The translations under genes were made by a program, and so were the position numbers. Under the pieces are notes generated by a model. It was not told where the DNA came from, searched no databases, and was given only the letters and a program-made list of their open reading frames with translations. From Ambrosia x helenae (taxonomy: Eukaryota; Streptophyta; Magnoliopsida; Asterales; Asteraceae): DNA of 64,000 nt. Below are positions 53,223 through 64,000 of this stretch, piece after piece; the stretch's first letter is position 1; each line of letters begins with the position of its first letter. The stretch is from contig CM061229.1 in assembly GCA_030844895.1 (NCBI GenBank), forward strand, positions 106,824,975 through 106,888,974, read 5' to 3'.

Positions 53223-53780
53223 GTGGTTTTAGGTTGATGACACTTTTTTATAGGATGACAACTTTTGGTGGGTAACATAACAAAAAAAGGGGTTGTGGTT
53301 TGCAGGGACTAACTTTTGCACGTTTACTACTTATGTGGTAATTCGTGAATTTTGGGGATTTTTGTGTTTAGCATCAGTAATATTCTGACTGATTATGTGT
53401 ATTAGTTAACAACACTATATTTTGCATAGTATGTTATGGATAATAGTTATCTATGTTAATGTTAATTGGTTGTTTAGGAAGTAAGATAGTAAACATAGTG
53501 TATAATGGTTTTTTTTTAAAAAAAAACTTTATAATTTAAAGATAATGTTGTTTCTTTTTAGTAAATTGTTAGACTTTTTTAAAATTTTATATTAATATCT
53601 TATTTATACCATTTTCTTAATTACGGAAATCTGTTTTATAACGTATTTTAGGTTACTAAATGGTTTGACTTTTTTAAAAATCATATTAATTTCTTATTAA
53701 TGACAAATTTGATAATTATGGAAGTAATTTATAATTAATCAACGAGATGTGATTTCCAAAAAAAAATGATATATAAATAA
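53223..53780. other. 3' flank of the B3 gene
   Basis: AT-rich. It should hold the 3' untranslated region and polyadenylation site, which I cannot place with confidence. No further gene is seen. Confidence 0.4.
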
Positions 53781-53963
53781 TGTTATTAATAGTGACTATC
53801 CATCTTACTAACTCCTATCTCATTTATGTCTATACTTATTACTAGAGTCCTATAAATAATGATCATTGTATTGCTATTAGATATATCTATCTCAATGAAA
53901 GAACTCTCCCCTTTCTTATTCTCTTCATAATACTTGTTTGTTAATAGGCCTTGTTATTCAACA
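53781..53963 (+). repeat. Element J 5' LTR (left border approximate)
   Basis: TGTTATTAATAGTG ... TTGTTATTCAACA, about 183 bp. A TATA box (TATAAATAAT) lies at 53,851 and a pyrimidine-rich start region at 53,905-53,930. The partner LTR is outside the window, so the left border rests on the TGTT start alone. Confidence 0.55.
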
Positions 53964-54467
53964 CGTTATCAGCACGAGTTGCTTTGAAGTAAGACCATAC
54001 CATCGTAAGGTATATCATAATATCTAACTCATTATTGTTCTTTATTCTCTCGTATAATTCATATTGTAATTCATACAATTTTGAGTTGTATATATTAGAG
54101 ATTTGTATAATTCTTTTATATCTGCTATACGTAAGGCATATTGCAAGTTGATAATATTTTGTTTATTTAATTACTTGAAGATTTAGAAGATAAAGTTGCA
54201 TCAATTTCAAAAAACATCGGGCTACATCTTGTTTTAATATTAAGTAATCAATTCTGTTGTAACACCCCAACCGATGGCGGAATCATCGAGGTGCCACGTA
54301 GTGACGATTGTTCAAAATCACATGGTACTAAAATGTAAATATTATTGAATAAACCAGAAACTGTCTTACATGGAAATACAAAGTCTTAAATGAAATGTAA
54401 ATAATGAAATAACTGATTAAAATAATGTACTAAGTATCCCTTGCTAAAGCACTATATCAAACTGCAC

Positions 54468-54972
54468 CTGAAACATGTACAAAATAGATTTGGTCAACAT
54501 AAGAAATGTTGGTGAGCATTCCTAGTTTTGATATATATAGTAGGTTAAAAAGTTATACAATTCAAGTGCATGCTACAGTGCAAATATGTAAACTATGTAT
54601 CATACAAATGAGCGAAATCAACCCTGTGACTGTATAATGTACTGTATGAACTGTAGTGTACTTATCCAATAAATGGATAAAAACTTAACAATGGCCACGG
54701 ATTCTCCGATGAAAAAGGGGGAGAATCAATCTAGGCGGGTTGTCAATCCAAATAGCGCTATCCAATGTTAAGGTCGGCTTGTACCATGTTAATGATTTCA
54801 CTAAGTACAAATGTAATCCACATGTAATGTCTAAGCATAAAGCACGTTGTAAGCAATGCACATAGTACTAGAATTGTATTGTAAAAATGTAAACTTGTAT
54901 TTGAAATTGTAATAGTGTACATGTAACACCCCAAAAATGTATAAAAGCAAAAAGGGGATAGGAAGTACTCAC
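54468..54972 (-). other. Intron-like block in C 3' LTR with donor-sequestering helix
   Basis: Donor ACA|GTGAGT at 54,972 and acceptor ATGTTTCAG|GT at 54,468 (505 bp). GTGAG-TAC-TTCCTA (54,972-54,959) pairs with TAGGAA-TG-CTCAC (54,524-54,512), 5 + 6 bp. The copy in the 5' LTR is 60,641-60,137. Confidence 0.6.
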
Positions 54973-55806
54973 TGTCTATGTAAGCTTGAAATTGAACTGG
55001 ACAACGAATTATGCGTTGGAAAATATTCCAAAGAATCAACCTAAAGAATTTAATAATGTGTAAGGAATAACTCTAGGATACATGAAATTCTAGGGTTTCG
55101 AATTGGGGATTAACGTTTATTTGATTAATAAACAAATTGTTTATTAAAATATAAGAAATTTACTAAATAAATAAATAAAAGTCTTTTTGTAAAATTTTAA
55201 GTTAAATATAGTCACAACATAAGATTTTAAGTATGAAAATAAATTTTTATAAAATTATTTTCTTGAAAATAGAATATTTAATCTAATTATTTTAAATTGT
55301 CAAAATACGACTTTAATATTTGAAAATATTAAAATCAAAGAATTCTTGAATTAAAAATTGTATTTCTGTTCCAAATGAATAGAAATAATTTATGTAAAAT
55401 TTTGGTACAAAAATATTGTAAAATGAATTTATTATGAATTATTTATGATTAAAACTAACAAAAATTAATTAAAAATATAAAATAAACGGTTTTTCTGAAA
55501 TAAAAATATTTTCTGAAATGTTTACGAATATACAAGTTTAGGATAATTTTTGTGAGATTTAATAAAATCGTTTAGATATTTTTATTGAATTTTATAATTT
55601 TAAATGAATAAACTTGTAATATTTATAATATATATTAAATAAATTATTTTTGAAAAACTAAAAATTGGATAATGAACTTTATCAGTGGAATAACATAAAA
55701 TAAATTTTGTAGAATTTATAAAATAGTTTTAGTATTTTAAAACGATTTTTAAAAGAATAAGGATTATAATTATAAAGGTTAAAAAATAAAAATATGGTTG
55801 TTTGTT

Positions 55807-55880
55807 GTGGGGTTCGAACCTGGGCCCTTGGCCGGTTCAATGCCCTTAGCAAAACACTCCAACCAACTGGTCTGAGCATC
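55807..55880 (-). other. tRNA-like module, sense to element C
   Basis: Minus strand: CAGACCAGTTGG (A-box-like), then GGTTCGAACCC, a full match to the B-box consensus. The copy in the other LTR is at about 61,476-61,549. Confidence 0.55.
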
Positions 55881-56498
55881 AGATTTGTAATAGATTCAGT
55901 TTCTAAAATATTTATTATATACTTGGTTTGGTCATCTTCCCCAAATCAATATATATCGAGCCCTAATTTCCAAATCATCATAATTGGTGATCATTAGCTC
56001 CTGAATCATTGGGGCTAATGATCACAGAGTGCCGAAAGATAAGACCCACAAACAAAAGAGAACTTACTTAACCGTAATCGGACTCGAGGCTCGGTCAAAG
56101 AAAAAGTCAAACGCGATGAGGGTTTGGATTTCAGATCGTGTTAACAGAAAATTGAGAGTGAAGGGAGGTTGTTCGGCGAGTTGTGGAGGTGTAGAAGGTA
56201 TCAATTTATAGTGAGGCCTACGAATTAGTCGTTTTAGAAAGTTTGACCCGTTTAATAGTATACGCGTGATTATGTGAGAATTTTGGAATGTTATACCTTG
56301 ATTGATGTGTAATTAAACGCGTATAATTATCACGAAACAACTAATCAGTTGATGGTTACCATTTGGGTTTCAATTAAAGGATTAAAATTAGTGTTGACAA
56401 AATTGGGTGATGCTGCTGTCTTGCTGTTCACGTGAAGAAGAAAGGGAGGACAAAGAGGGGTTAAATGTATTTTAGGTTGGATTAATAGCAGATTCAAG

Positions 56499-56572
56499 GT
56501 GTAGCTCAGATGGTATAGCGTGTGGGTGTGCCAGCTCCTGCCCGGGTTCGAGTCCCGGCAGGGGCAACTATA
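56499..56572 (+). other. tRNA-like module, antisense to element C
   Basis: Plus strand: TAGCTCAGATGG (A-box-like), then a perfect T-arm CCGGG-TTCGAGT-CCCGG with a B box. The acceptor ends do not pair, so it is a tRNA-derived module rather than a tRNA gene. The copy in the other LTR is at about 62,170-62,243. Confidence 0.65.
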
Positions 56573-56761
56573 TTCTTTTTTTTTAAACAGATAAAGGGGA
56601 AGGAAGAGTGGGCTGGACTAGTGGGCCTGTGTTGGTCTTGGGCTCAGATCTTTGGGCCGAAAAATAAGGGAAAGGGGTTTGGTTATGGTTTGGTTTGGGT
56701 TGGTTTTAGAGATGATAAGAAAAAAAAATGTATCTATATAAAATCTGAATTTTTTTATTTA

Positions 56762-56801
<40 letters not shown>

Positions 56802-56825
56802 TATAGAAAAGTGACGGATGTCACA

Positions 56826-58001
56826 GCATCCCCTACTTTTAGAAACTTCGTCCCGAAGTTATTTGAGACATAGGGTTATGGATGCTTGGGTAGAAATTAA
56901 GGTAGCAGTGGTTTGGAAAACTCGAATGATTTGGGTAAGAGGTTTGGTAGATGTGAGTTAAGGATTGGGTTAGGTTCGTCTCGAATAATAAGGAGAATAA
57001 GAATGTAGTAATTCACCAAGTTTCAAGTTTTAGGAATCCTATGATAATTGTACGAGTTGATTGACTATAACAAAACCAAATGAACTACAAGCAAACAGAG
57101 TTTGTTCCTGGTCCGACTTCCAGTCTCACTTTCAATGCATCATTAGTGTTTGTATACAGGGTGTACCGCAGCTAACCCACCACACCTTTGATACCTTGAA
57201 AACGTACTGGGCGTCTTCCCAAAAACTCTAATAGAATTTCACACTACCCTAACGTACCTGTAAATTCATGATTACGTTCCGGACCGGAATCATCAATTTA
57301 CCTTACCTTAGGGTTTTATGTCCTTCTATGATCCTATTCTAGCAACACATTAACGCAAATAAATTTCACAAGAAGATGACACAACAAATACGTTGAGTTA
57401 CAATGAGATGTTATCAATGAAATGAGGCCATGTAATAATGAGGTCAATTGCATGGGTTTGCAATGACTTGTAAGCATAATAGTATTTAAGTATGGGCTAC
57501 CACTCATCCGAGGAGCCCCTTAAGTGAAATGTTTATCTGAGTTGCGTGGGCAATACACATGTGCAAGCAAGTTTGTAAGTACTAAAACCATTAAGTGTAA
57601 GTGTTATCTTAGTGGCCTATAGAAATAGTTTACGAGTATCATGAATAATTAGATGTTCAATGAATAATCAAATTAAGGGAAAAATCAAGTTTCATGTGAC
57701 AAACAATGATGTTTTTAGAAAAGCTTTGTAGGATTAAATAAGTATTTTGATTTCCATGGAAGTCAAGACCAAATGTTTCAATAAAATGTAAGGTAGAGTC
57801 TGAAACTTATACGATATAAAATAAACGTAATCGAATTTGATAAATTTCCAATCTGTGTTCGTACACAATAGTATGCAAAGAAATTCCTAGATGTTGTATG
57901 CTAATGAGTGCGACAAAGTTGGGTACAAAATGATAATAGAATCAAGAAAATGAAAACACAAGTATTGGATTCTCAAGTCTTGGGAAGATTTCATCCATGG
58001 C
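56826..58001 (-). other. Element C 3' internal tail with hairpin and polypurine tract
   Basis: The purine tract (minus AAAAGTAGGGGATGC) lies at 56,826-56,840 next to the LTR. The hairpin AACTTCG-GGA-CGAAGTT is at about 56,845-56,861. The rest is noncoding, about 1.1 kb. Confidence 0.75.
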
Positions 58002-59219
58002 TTAACCAGTGGGATTAACGTCATCCTGATCAGTTGTTTCGTTGATATTGATATTGAAAGCTCGTCCATGTGCCACCAGGTTTACATTGTTCAATTTGGG
58101 ACATTGAGGTAGCATGTGGTTAGGGTCTCTACAATGATAACATACCCGGCCGTTAGTAATCTGTAGTGGTTCCTGGGCAGCTGTTTGATGATTATCTTGC
58201 GTCCAATCTGTTACACGACAAGTAGTGACAAAGTGTCCAAACCTTCTACATCTAGTGCATTGACGACATGGAAGATTTGCAGGGTGATGATACTTGCAAG
58301 TGTTGCATTGAGGATGGATTCCCATGTAGGCTTTCTTGTTAGGAGGCTGAGTCACAGGATTCACAACAGCCTGGTTCTGATTATCGCCCATTCGTTTCTT
58401 AGAGTTCGAAGCAGTAGTGGCGGCCTTTGCGAAAACAGTCTTAGATGTTTCAACAGTATTGGTGGTTTTCTCAGTAGCCATCTTGGTGCCCTTTCTAACC
58501 AAGTTTCCTTTCCTTACGTGTTTGTCTGTTAAAGTGGCTGCAAGCTGGATGGCTTCTTCTACCGTAGTGGCTTTGCCTCCAGTGACAACGTCTTGAATCA
58601 GGTCAGGTAATCCCTCGATATATTTTTCGATTGCTCGAGAGACCGGGGTGACCATGTGTGGAACCAGTATGCTAAGTTCGTGATATCGAGTATTATACGC
58701 TAGATTCTCACCACTGTCTTGTTTCAACCCATAGAACTCTTCCTCTAGTTTCCTGATTTCGTTCCTAGGGCAGAATTTGGCGATCATGAGTTCCTTAACT
58801 TCAGCCCAAGATAATGTTAAAGCAACATCCGTTCCTCGATTGTGTTTTTCGCCATTCCACCAGGTTAGCGCCCCCTTTTGAAGGACACTAGTAGCATAGC
58901 GAACGCGGAGTTCATCAGGACATTCACTGTTCACAAAAGTACTCTCCATGCTTTCAAACCATTGGAGGAGGCCAGTAGCACCCTCCTCACCAGTGAATTT
59001 TGTAGGGTTACAGGAGTTAAAGTGTTTGAAAGTGCACCGAAATTGAGTCGTACTCCCTATGTTGGCACTGTTACTATTCTGGGTTATCTCACCGACAAGG
59101 TTTGGGATCACTGCAGCAATTTGCTCGGCGACTAAAGATGCGAGGCGACGATCAGAACGTCGTCCAGAAGCACGAACAGGGCGTTGGCTGGCATCACGGA
59201 GCATGCGGCGAGCAGACAT
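58002..59219 (-). CDS. gag: Element C Gag
   Basis: 405 residues, uninterrupted from the ATG at 59,219. The N-terminus is basic (MSARRMLRDASQ) and an amphipathic stretch LASLVAEQIAAVIPNLVGEI is near residue 27. The Gag core follows (FTGEEGATGLLQWFESMEST, LTWWNGEKHN, FCPRNEIRKLEEEF) at about 70-240, then a Thr/Lys-rich linker. Knuckles are CTRCRRFGHFVTTC, preceded by CNTCKYHHP, and CYHCRDPNHMLPQC. It differs clearly from the A Gag but has the same layout, plus one extra knuckle. No protease or RT frame follows. Confidence 0.93.
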   Translation of the reverse strand: MSARRMLRDASQRPVRASGRRSDRRLASLVAEQIAAVIPNLVGEITQNSNSANIGSTTQFRCTFKHFNSCNPTKFTGEEGATGLLQWFESMESTFVNSECPDELRVRYATSVLQKGALTWWNGEKHNRGTDVALTLSWAEVKELMIAKFCPRNEIRKLEEEFYGLKQDSGENLAYNTRYHELSILVPHMVTPVSRAIEKYIEGLPDLIQDVVTGGKATTVEEAIQLAATLTDKHVRKGNLVRKGTKMATEKTTNTVETSKTVFAKAATTASNSKKRMGDNQNQAVVNPVTQPPNKKAYMGIHPQCNTCKYHHPANLPCRQCTRCRRFGHFVTTCRVTDWTQDNHQTAAQEPLQITNGRVCYHCRDPNHMLPQCPKLNNVNLVAHGRAFNININETTDQDDVNPTG

Positions 59220-59926
59220 CTATGAGGTAGTTAATTAATAATCATGAGATTAGAAAATGTAAGTGTATAATCATACAGATGATTATGAAGATATGATCTT
59301 GTAAGCAATCATGATATGCAAAGTATTGTATATGAAACGAGAGGGTATTATTGGAAAAACTTGTACAAAATGCTTGGAGTGCCCTTGTCTAGCCGTAAAG
59401 CTCAACAAGAACGTTGACTTTTCAAAGGAATTGAACCCAATGGTGATCAAAGGAGACATGCTTTAGCCTATAAGTGGGCACTCACTCCAGGAATCCCCAG
59501 GTAAGCATAACAGGTCCGTAAATGGATTTATGCGCTATGCTTGCCTATGCCAGAAAACCCAGTGTACAGGCGTCCACCCTTCCAGATTGCACGTGTCCTT
59601 ATCACACTCATTAAAGTTCAACAACTTCGAAGGAGTAAAATAAGAGTAGGTATTATGTCTAAGAGTGTCTTCATAAAAGGTATTGCTCCCGTTCTATGAT
59701 GATGTAAACTTTCCACTCCCTGTAGGACACCATCTCTATGCACCATGATGAAAGATGAGAAGAATGGAGAGAGAGAAGAAGGGAAAGATGGAAGAAAGAA
59801 AGTAGAGGGAAATGAGGGGTAGGGTAGTTTAGGAAATATAATGCATGAAAGTTGAAGTTCGGTTATAGTCTAGGCCTTTTTTATCTAATAACCTAGTTCC
59901 CTATAACCATGGCTCTGATACCAATC
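59220..59926 (-). promoter_or_regulatory. Element C leader and primer-binding site
   Basis: The tRNA-iMet primer site TGGTATCAGAGCC (minus strand) is at 59,923-59,911. The leader shares patches with the A leader (CACGTGCAATCTGGAAGGGT, CTTATAGGCTAAAGCA). Confidence 0.9.
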
Positions 59927-62434
59927 TGTAACACCCCAACCGATGGCGGAATCATCGAGGTGCCACGTAGTGACGATTGTTCAAAAGCACATGGTACTAA
60001 AATGTAAATATTATTGAATAAACCAGAAACTGTCTTACATGGAAATACAAAGTCTTAAATGAAATGTAAATAATGAAATAACTGATTAAAATAATGTACT
60101 AAGTATCCCTTGCTAAAGCACTATATCAAACTGCACCTGAAACATGTACAAAATAGATTTGGTCAACATAAGAAATGTTGGTGAGCATTCCTAGTTTTGA
60201 TATATATAGTAGGTTAAAAAGTTATACAATTCAAGTGCATGCTACAGTGCAAATATGTAAACTATGTATCATACAAATGAGCGAAATCAACCCTGTGACT
60301 GTATAATGTACTGTATGAACTGTAGTGTACTTATCCAATAAATGGATAAAAACTTAACAATGGCCACGGATTCTCCGATGAAAAAGGGGGAGAATCAATC
60401 TAGGCGGGTTGTCAATCCAAATAGCGCTATCCAATGTTAAGGTCGGCTTGTACCATGTTAATGATTTCACTAAGTACAAATGTAATCCACATGTAATGTC
60501 TAAGCATAAAGCACGTTGTAAGCAATGCACATAGTACTAGAATTGTATTGTAAAAATGTAAACTTGTATTTGAAATTGTAATAGTGTACATGTAACACCC
60601 CAAAAATGTATAAAAGCAAAAAGGGGATAGGAAGTACTCACTGTCTATGTAAGCTTGAAATTGAACTGGACAACGAATTATGCGTTGGAAAATATTCCAA
60701 AGAATCAACCTAAAGAATTTAATAATGTGTAAGGAATAACTCTAGGATACATGAAATTCTAGGGTTTCGAATTGGGGATTAACGTTTATTTGATTAATAA
60801 ACAAATTGTTTATTAAAATATAAGAAATTTACTAAATAAATAAATAAAAGTCTTTTTGTAAAATTTTAAGTTAAATATAGTCACAACATAAGATTTTAAG
60901 TATGAAAATAAATTTTTATAAAATTATTTTCTTGAAAATAGAATATTTAATCTAATTATTTTAAATTGTCAAAATACGACTTTAATATTTGAAAATATTA
61001 AAATCAAAGAATTCTTGAATTAAAAATTGTATTTCTGTTCCAAATGAATAGAAATAATTTATGTAAAATTTTGGTACAAAAATATTGTAAAATGAATTTA
61101 TTATGAATTATTTATGATTAAAACTAACAAAAATTAATTAAAAATATAAAATAAACGGTTTTTTCTGAAATAAAAATATTTTCTGAAATGTTTACGAATA
61201 TACAAGTTTAGGATAATTTTTGTGAGATTTAATAAAATCGTTTAGATATTTTTATTGAATTTTATAATTTTAAATGAATAAACTTGTAATATTTATAATA
61301 TATATTAAATAAATTATTTTTGAAAAACTAAAAATTGGATAATGAACTTTATCAGTGGAATAACATAAAATAAATTTTGTAGAATTTATAAAATAGTTTT
61401 AGTATTTTAAAACGATTTTTAAAAAGAATAAGGATTATAATTATAAAGGTTAAAAAATAAAAATATGGTTGTTTGTTGTGGGGTTCGAACCTGGGCCCTT
61501 GGCCGGTTCAATGCCCTTCGCAAAACACTCCAACCAACTGGTCTGAGCATCAGATTTGTAATAGATTCAGTTTCTAAAATATTTATTATATACTTGGTTT
61601 GGTCATCTTCCCCAAATCAATATATATCGAGCCCTAATTTCCAAATCAACATAATTGGTGATCATTAGCCCCTGGATCTTTGGGGCTAATGATCACAGAG
61701 TGCCGAAAGATAAGACCCACAAACAAAAGAGAACTTACTTAACCGTAATCGGACTCGAGGCTCGGTCAAAGAAAAAGTCAAACGCGATGAGGGTTTGGAT
61801 TTCAGATCGTGTTAACAGAAAATTGAGAGTGAAGGGAGGCTGTTCGGCGAGTTGTGGAGGTGCAGAAGGTATCAATTTATAGTGAGGCCTACGAATTAGT
61901 CGTTTTAGAAAGTTTGACCCGTTTAATAGTATACGCGTGATTATGTGAGAATTTTGGAATGTTATACCTTGATTGATGTGTAATTAAACGCGTATAATTA
62001 TCACGAAACAACTAATCAGTTGATGGTTACCATTTGGGTTTCAATTAAAGGATTAAAATTAGTGTTGACAAAATTGGGTGATGCTGCTGTCTTGCTGTTC
62101 ACGTGAAGAAGAAAGGGAGGACAAAGAGGGGTTAAATGTATTTTAGGTTGGATTAATAGCAGATTCAAGGTGTAGCTCAGATGGTATAGCGTGTGGGTGT
62201 GCCAGCTCCTGCCCGGGTTCGAGTCCCGGCAGGGGCAACTATATTCTTTTTTTTTTAAACAGATAAAGGGGAAGGAAGAGTGGGCTGGACTAGTGGGCCT
62301 GTGTTGGTCTTGGGCTCAGATCTTTGGGCCGAAAAATAAGGGAAAGGGGTTTGGTTATGGTTTGGTTTGGGTTGGTTTTAGAGATGATAAGAAAAAAAAA
62401 ATGTATCTATATAAAATCTGAATTTTTTTATTTA

Positions 62435-62492
<58 letters not shown>

Positions 62493-62516
62493 TATAGAAA
62501 AGTGACGGATGTCACA
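59927..62516 (-). repeat. Element C 5' LTR
   Basis: 2,590 bp, highly similar to 54,258-56,825. The (TTA)n tract at about 62,437-62,490 is longer than in the 3' LTR. Confidence 0.95.
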
Positions 62517-62521
62517 TCTGT

Positions 62522-63068
62522 TGTTAAATATAATATAATTTAGTCATCATGTAGAAGTTTGTTTTCAATTAAGTTTTATAATCCTTAATAGATTTGAAAT
62601 GTTTTAAATGTTTTTTGTCTTGTGGCCAATTACAATTTGATGGACATGATTCAAACATGAATACTGAATCGCAGTTTAAAATATTTTATAAAATGCTATA
62701 ATGATTTTTATTTGTCATTAATTAAATCTCAATGGTTTATTATTTCGATTTAAGGGTTCAAATAAATATTTCAGTTACTATTTTGCTTTGTATTTTAAAT
62801 CAGCTTTTTATATACCCGTCATAATACTGTTTTATGTGAGAAACTAGAATAATAAAACATATCGTTCAAGTATTCAACTCTAAAAAAAAAATATATTTAA
62901 AATTCATCTATCATGAATACTAAAGAATCAATGAGTTCTCCACTTCTAAATGATGTTAAGTATGTTGTTTTATTCTATAGTCATTATTCGTTATTACAGA
63001 CTATATTTTAATTTACTTATAATTTCAATAACATATATTAATCCACGGTCATTTTGATATAGTTAACC
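62522..63068 (+). other. Element J leader, right part
   Basis: AT-rich untranslated sequence between the C insertion and the J Gag start. No gene is seen. Confidence 0.6.
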
Positions 63069-64000
63069 ATGTCGAATCTTGCAAAGCTTGAGTTTATGGC
63101 TCTAGATATTATTGGAAAGAATTATTTGTCATGGGTATTGGATGCTGAAATCCATTTGAATGCCAATAATCTTGGGGATACAATTAAAGAAGGAAATAAA
63201 ACAAATACCCAAGATAAAGCAAAGGCGATGATCTTCTTACGCCACCATATTCATGAGGCATTGAAAAGTGAATACCTCACTATCAAAGACCCACTCATCC
63301 TATGGACCAATCTAAAAGAAAGGTATGATCACCAGAAAATGGTGATATTACCAAGAGCTCGTTATGAATGGATCAATTTAAGGTTGCAAGACTTTAAGTC
63401 TATAAGCGAGTATAACTCGGCAATGTTTAGAATCACATCACAATTGATTCTATGTGGTGAAAATATTACTGATAAGGAGATGTTGGAAAAAACATTCTCC
63501 ACCTTTCACGCCTCAAACATTGTCTTGCAACAACAATATCGTGAAAGGGGTTTTACCAAATACAGTGACTTAATATCATGTTTGCTTGTGGCTGAGCAAA
63601 ATAATGAGCTTCTAATGAAAAATCATGAGACTCGTCCAGTTGGTACTGCCGCATTCCCAGAAGTGAATGTGGCAACATATAATGGACAAAGTGGAAGTCA
63701 TGGTCGTGGACGTGGTCGTGGTCGTGGATACCAAGGTAGTCGTGGGCGTGGACGTGGATATGGTCGAGGGAATTATCATGGTGTTCAATTTAAAAACAAA
63801 GGTAATTACCAAAAGTTGCATGATAATGAAAAGAAATCCAATATTGAAAAAGGTAAGAAGAAAAATGGGGCTCCATCAAATACATGCTATCGATGCGGGA
63901 GTAATAATCATTGGGCTCGTACATGTCGGACGCCCAAACACTTGGTGGAGCTTTACAAGCAATCAATAAAAGAAAAAGGAAAAGAAATAGAGACAAATTT
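63069..64000 (+). CDS. gag: Element J Gag (Ty1/copia, UBN2-type), incomplete at window end
   Basis: The frame is open from ATG at 63,069 to the last base (about 310 codons). MSNLAKLEFMALDIIGKNYL and SWVLDAEIHL mark the copia Gag start, followed by AKAMIFLRHHI, WTNLKERYDHQ, EYNSAMFRITSQL and EMLEKTFSTFHAS. A Gly/Arg-rich stretch (GRGRGRGRGYQG) follows at about 215-245, then a zinc knuckle CYRCGSNNHWARTC near 280. No stop is seen, so J may be intact here. Protease and integrase would follow outside the window. Confidence 0.9.
   Translation, partial: MSNLAKLEFMALDIIGKNYLSWVLDAEIHLNANNLGDTIKEGNKTNTQDKAKAMIFLRHHIHEALKSEYLTIKDPLILWTNLKERYDHQKMVILPRARYEWINLRLQDFKSISEYNSAMFRITSQLILCGENITDKEMLEKTFSTFHASNIVLQQQYRERGFTKYSDLISCLLVAEQNNELLMKNHETRPVGTAAFPEVNVATYNGQSGSHGRGRGRGRGYQGSRGRGRGYGRGNYHGVQFKNKGNYQKLHDNEKKSNIEKGKKKNGAPSNTCYRCGSNNHWARTCRTPKHLVELYKQSIKEKGKEIETN

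Larger units (their letters stand above)
54258..56825 (-). repeat. Element C 3' LTR
   Basis: 2,568 bp. It contains the intron-like block (54,972-54,468), tRNA-like modules (55,807-55,880 and 56,499-56,572), a long AT-rich block and a (TTA)n microsatellite at about 56,761-56,800. Confidence 0.95.
54258..62516 (-). mobile_element. Element C: gag-only (TR-GAG type) Ty3/gypsy element
   Basis: An 8,259-bp element on the minus strand flanked by tctgt (54,253-54,257 and 62,517-62,521). LTRs are 54,258-56,825 (3') and 59,927-62,516 (5'). The 3,101-bp interior carries a primer site, a Gag frame, a hairpin and a polypurine tract but no pol. LTR ends (TGTGACATCC ... GGTTGGGGTGTTACA) resemble those of A. 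The length difference between LTRs lies mostly in a (TTA)n tract. Confidence 0.95.
53781..64000 (+). mobile_element. Element J: Ty1/copia retrotransposon, leader split by C, continues past the window
   Basis: A short LTR, a primer-site-like segment (CGTTATCAGCACGAG) at 53,964, a leader, and a Gag frame from 63,069 open to the window end. Removing element C joins the leader with its duplicated tctgt. The short LTR, this primer-site type and the Gag resemble the Ale/Retrofit lineage, a lineage guess from memory. Pol and the 3' LTR would lie to the right. Confidence 0.75.

Noticed and set aside
56499..56572. A tRNA gene on the plus strand
   Set aside because: The T-arm and boxes are good but the acceptor ends do not pair and the module is part of an LTR; kept as tRNA-like only.
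62437..62490. (TTA)n microsatellite at the LTR border of C as a distinct feature
   Set aside because: An ordinary microsatellite that differs in length between the two LTRs; mentioned only under the LTR entries.

Overview
The window is nuclear DNA from a flowering plant, most likely a eudicot. The evidence is Tekay-type Ty3/gypsy chromoviruses with long LTRs, Ty1/copia elements, hAT relics, plant receptor-kinase fragments and a plant-specific B3-domain gene with spliceosomal introns. Species cannot be fixed from sequence alone. Nearly everything is transposable-element DNA; one apparently intact host gene is visible.

Bases 1-46,600 are a nest of insertions in one broken receptor-like-kinase (RLK) locus on the minus strand. 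Its pieces lie at 46,560-46,364 (promoter/leader), 35,282-34,267 (signal peptide, one LRR stretch, transmembrane segment, start of the kinase C-lobe), 13,439-13,293 and 12,004-11,878. Into it went element B (gypsy, only its 3' half visible, ending at 11,877), a deleted hAT element (12,005-13,292), copia element H (13,445-34,266, TSD attaa), a 303-bp hAT-type MITE (34,653-34,955, 8-bp TSD) and gypsy element D (35,283-46,363, TSD tgagg). Secondary insertions are A in the integrase gene of B (568-8,029, TSD ctagg), and E (15,920-26,350), F (26,351-31,694) and LTR fragment G (31,695-33,253) inside H.

Bases 46,600-50,036 hold a rearranged cluster of copia-like LTRs (two direct copies plus an inverted partial copy). 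Bases 50,037-53,222 hold the host gene, predicted to encode about 362 residues with three B3 domains and an acidic linker containing a SUMO-interaction-like motif. From 53,781 to the end is a Ty1/copia element J (short LTR, leader, open gag). Its leader is split by gypsy element C (minus strand, 54,258-62,516, TSD tctgt).

The gypsy elements form a cooperating family. D and E carry gag-pol with a chromodomain. A and C carry gag only and F a gag without its capsid core, so these three would need enzymes supplied in trans. Autonomous and non-autonomous members share the tRNA-iMet primer site, a covarying hairpin beside the polypurine tract, and an intron-like block in the transcribed part of the LTR. 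In that block the 5' splice site pairs with a segment just before the branch-point region; the outer stem is invariant and the adjoining stem differs in sequence but stays complementary in each family. This helix, the intron inside gag of D and E, the paired arrays of inverted motifs in the LTRs of D, E and G, the opposed tRNA-like modules in the LTRs of A and C, and three 33-nt covarying hairpins in the leader of F are the structures least explained by standard annotation.
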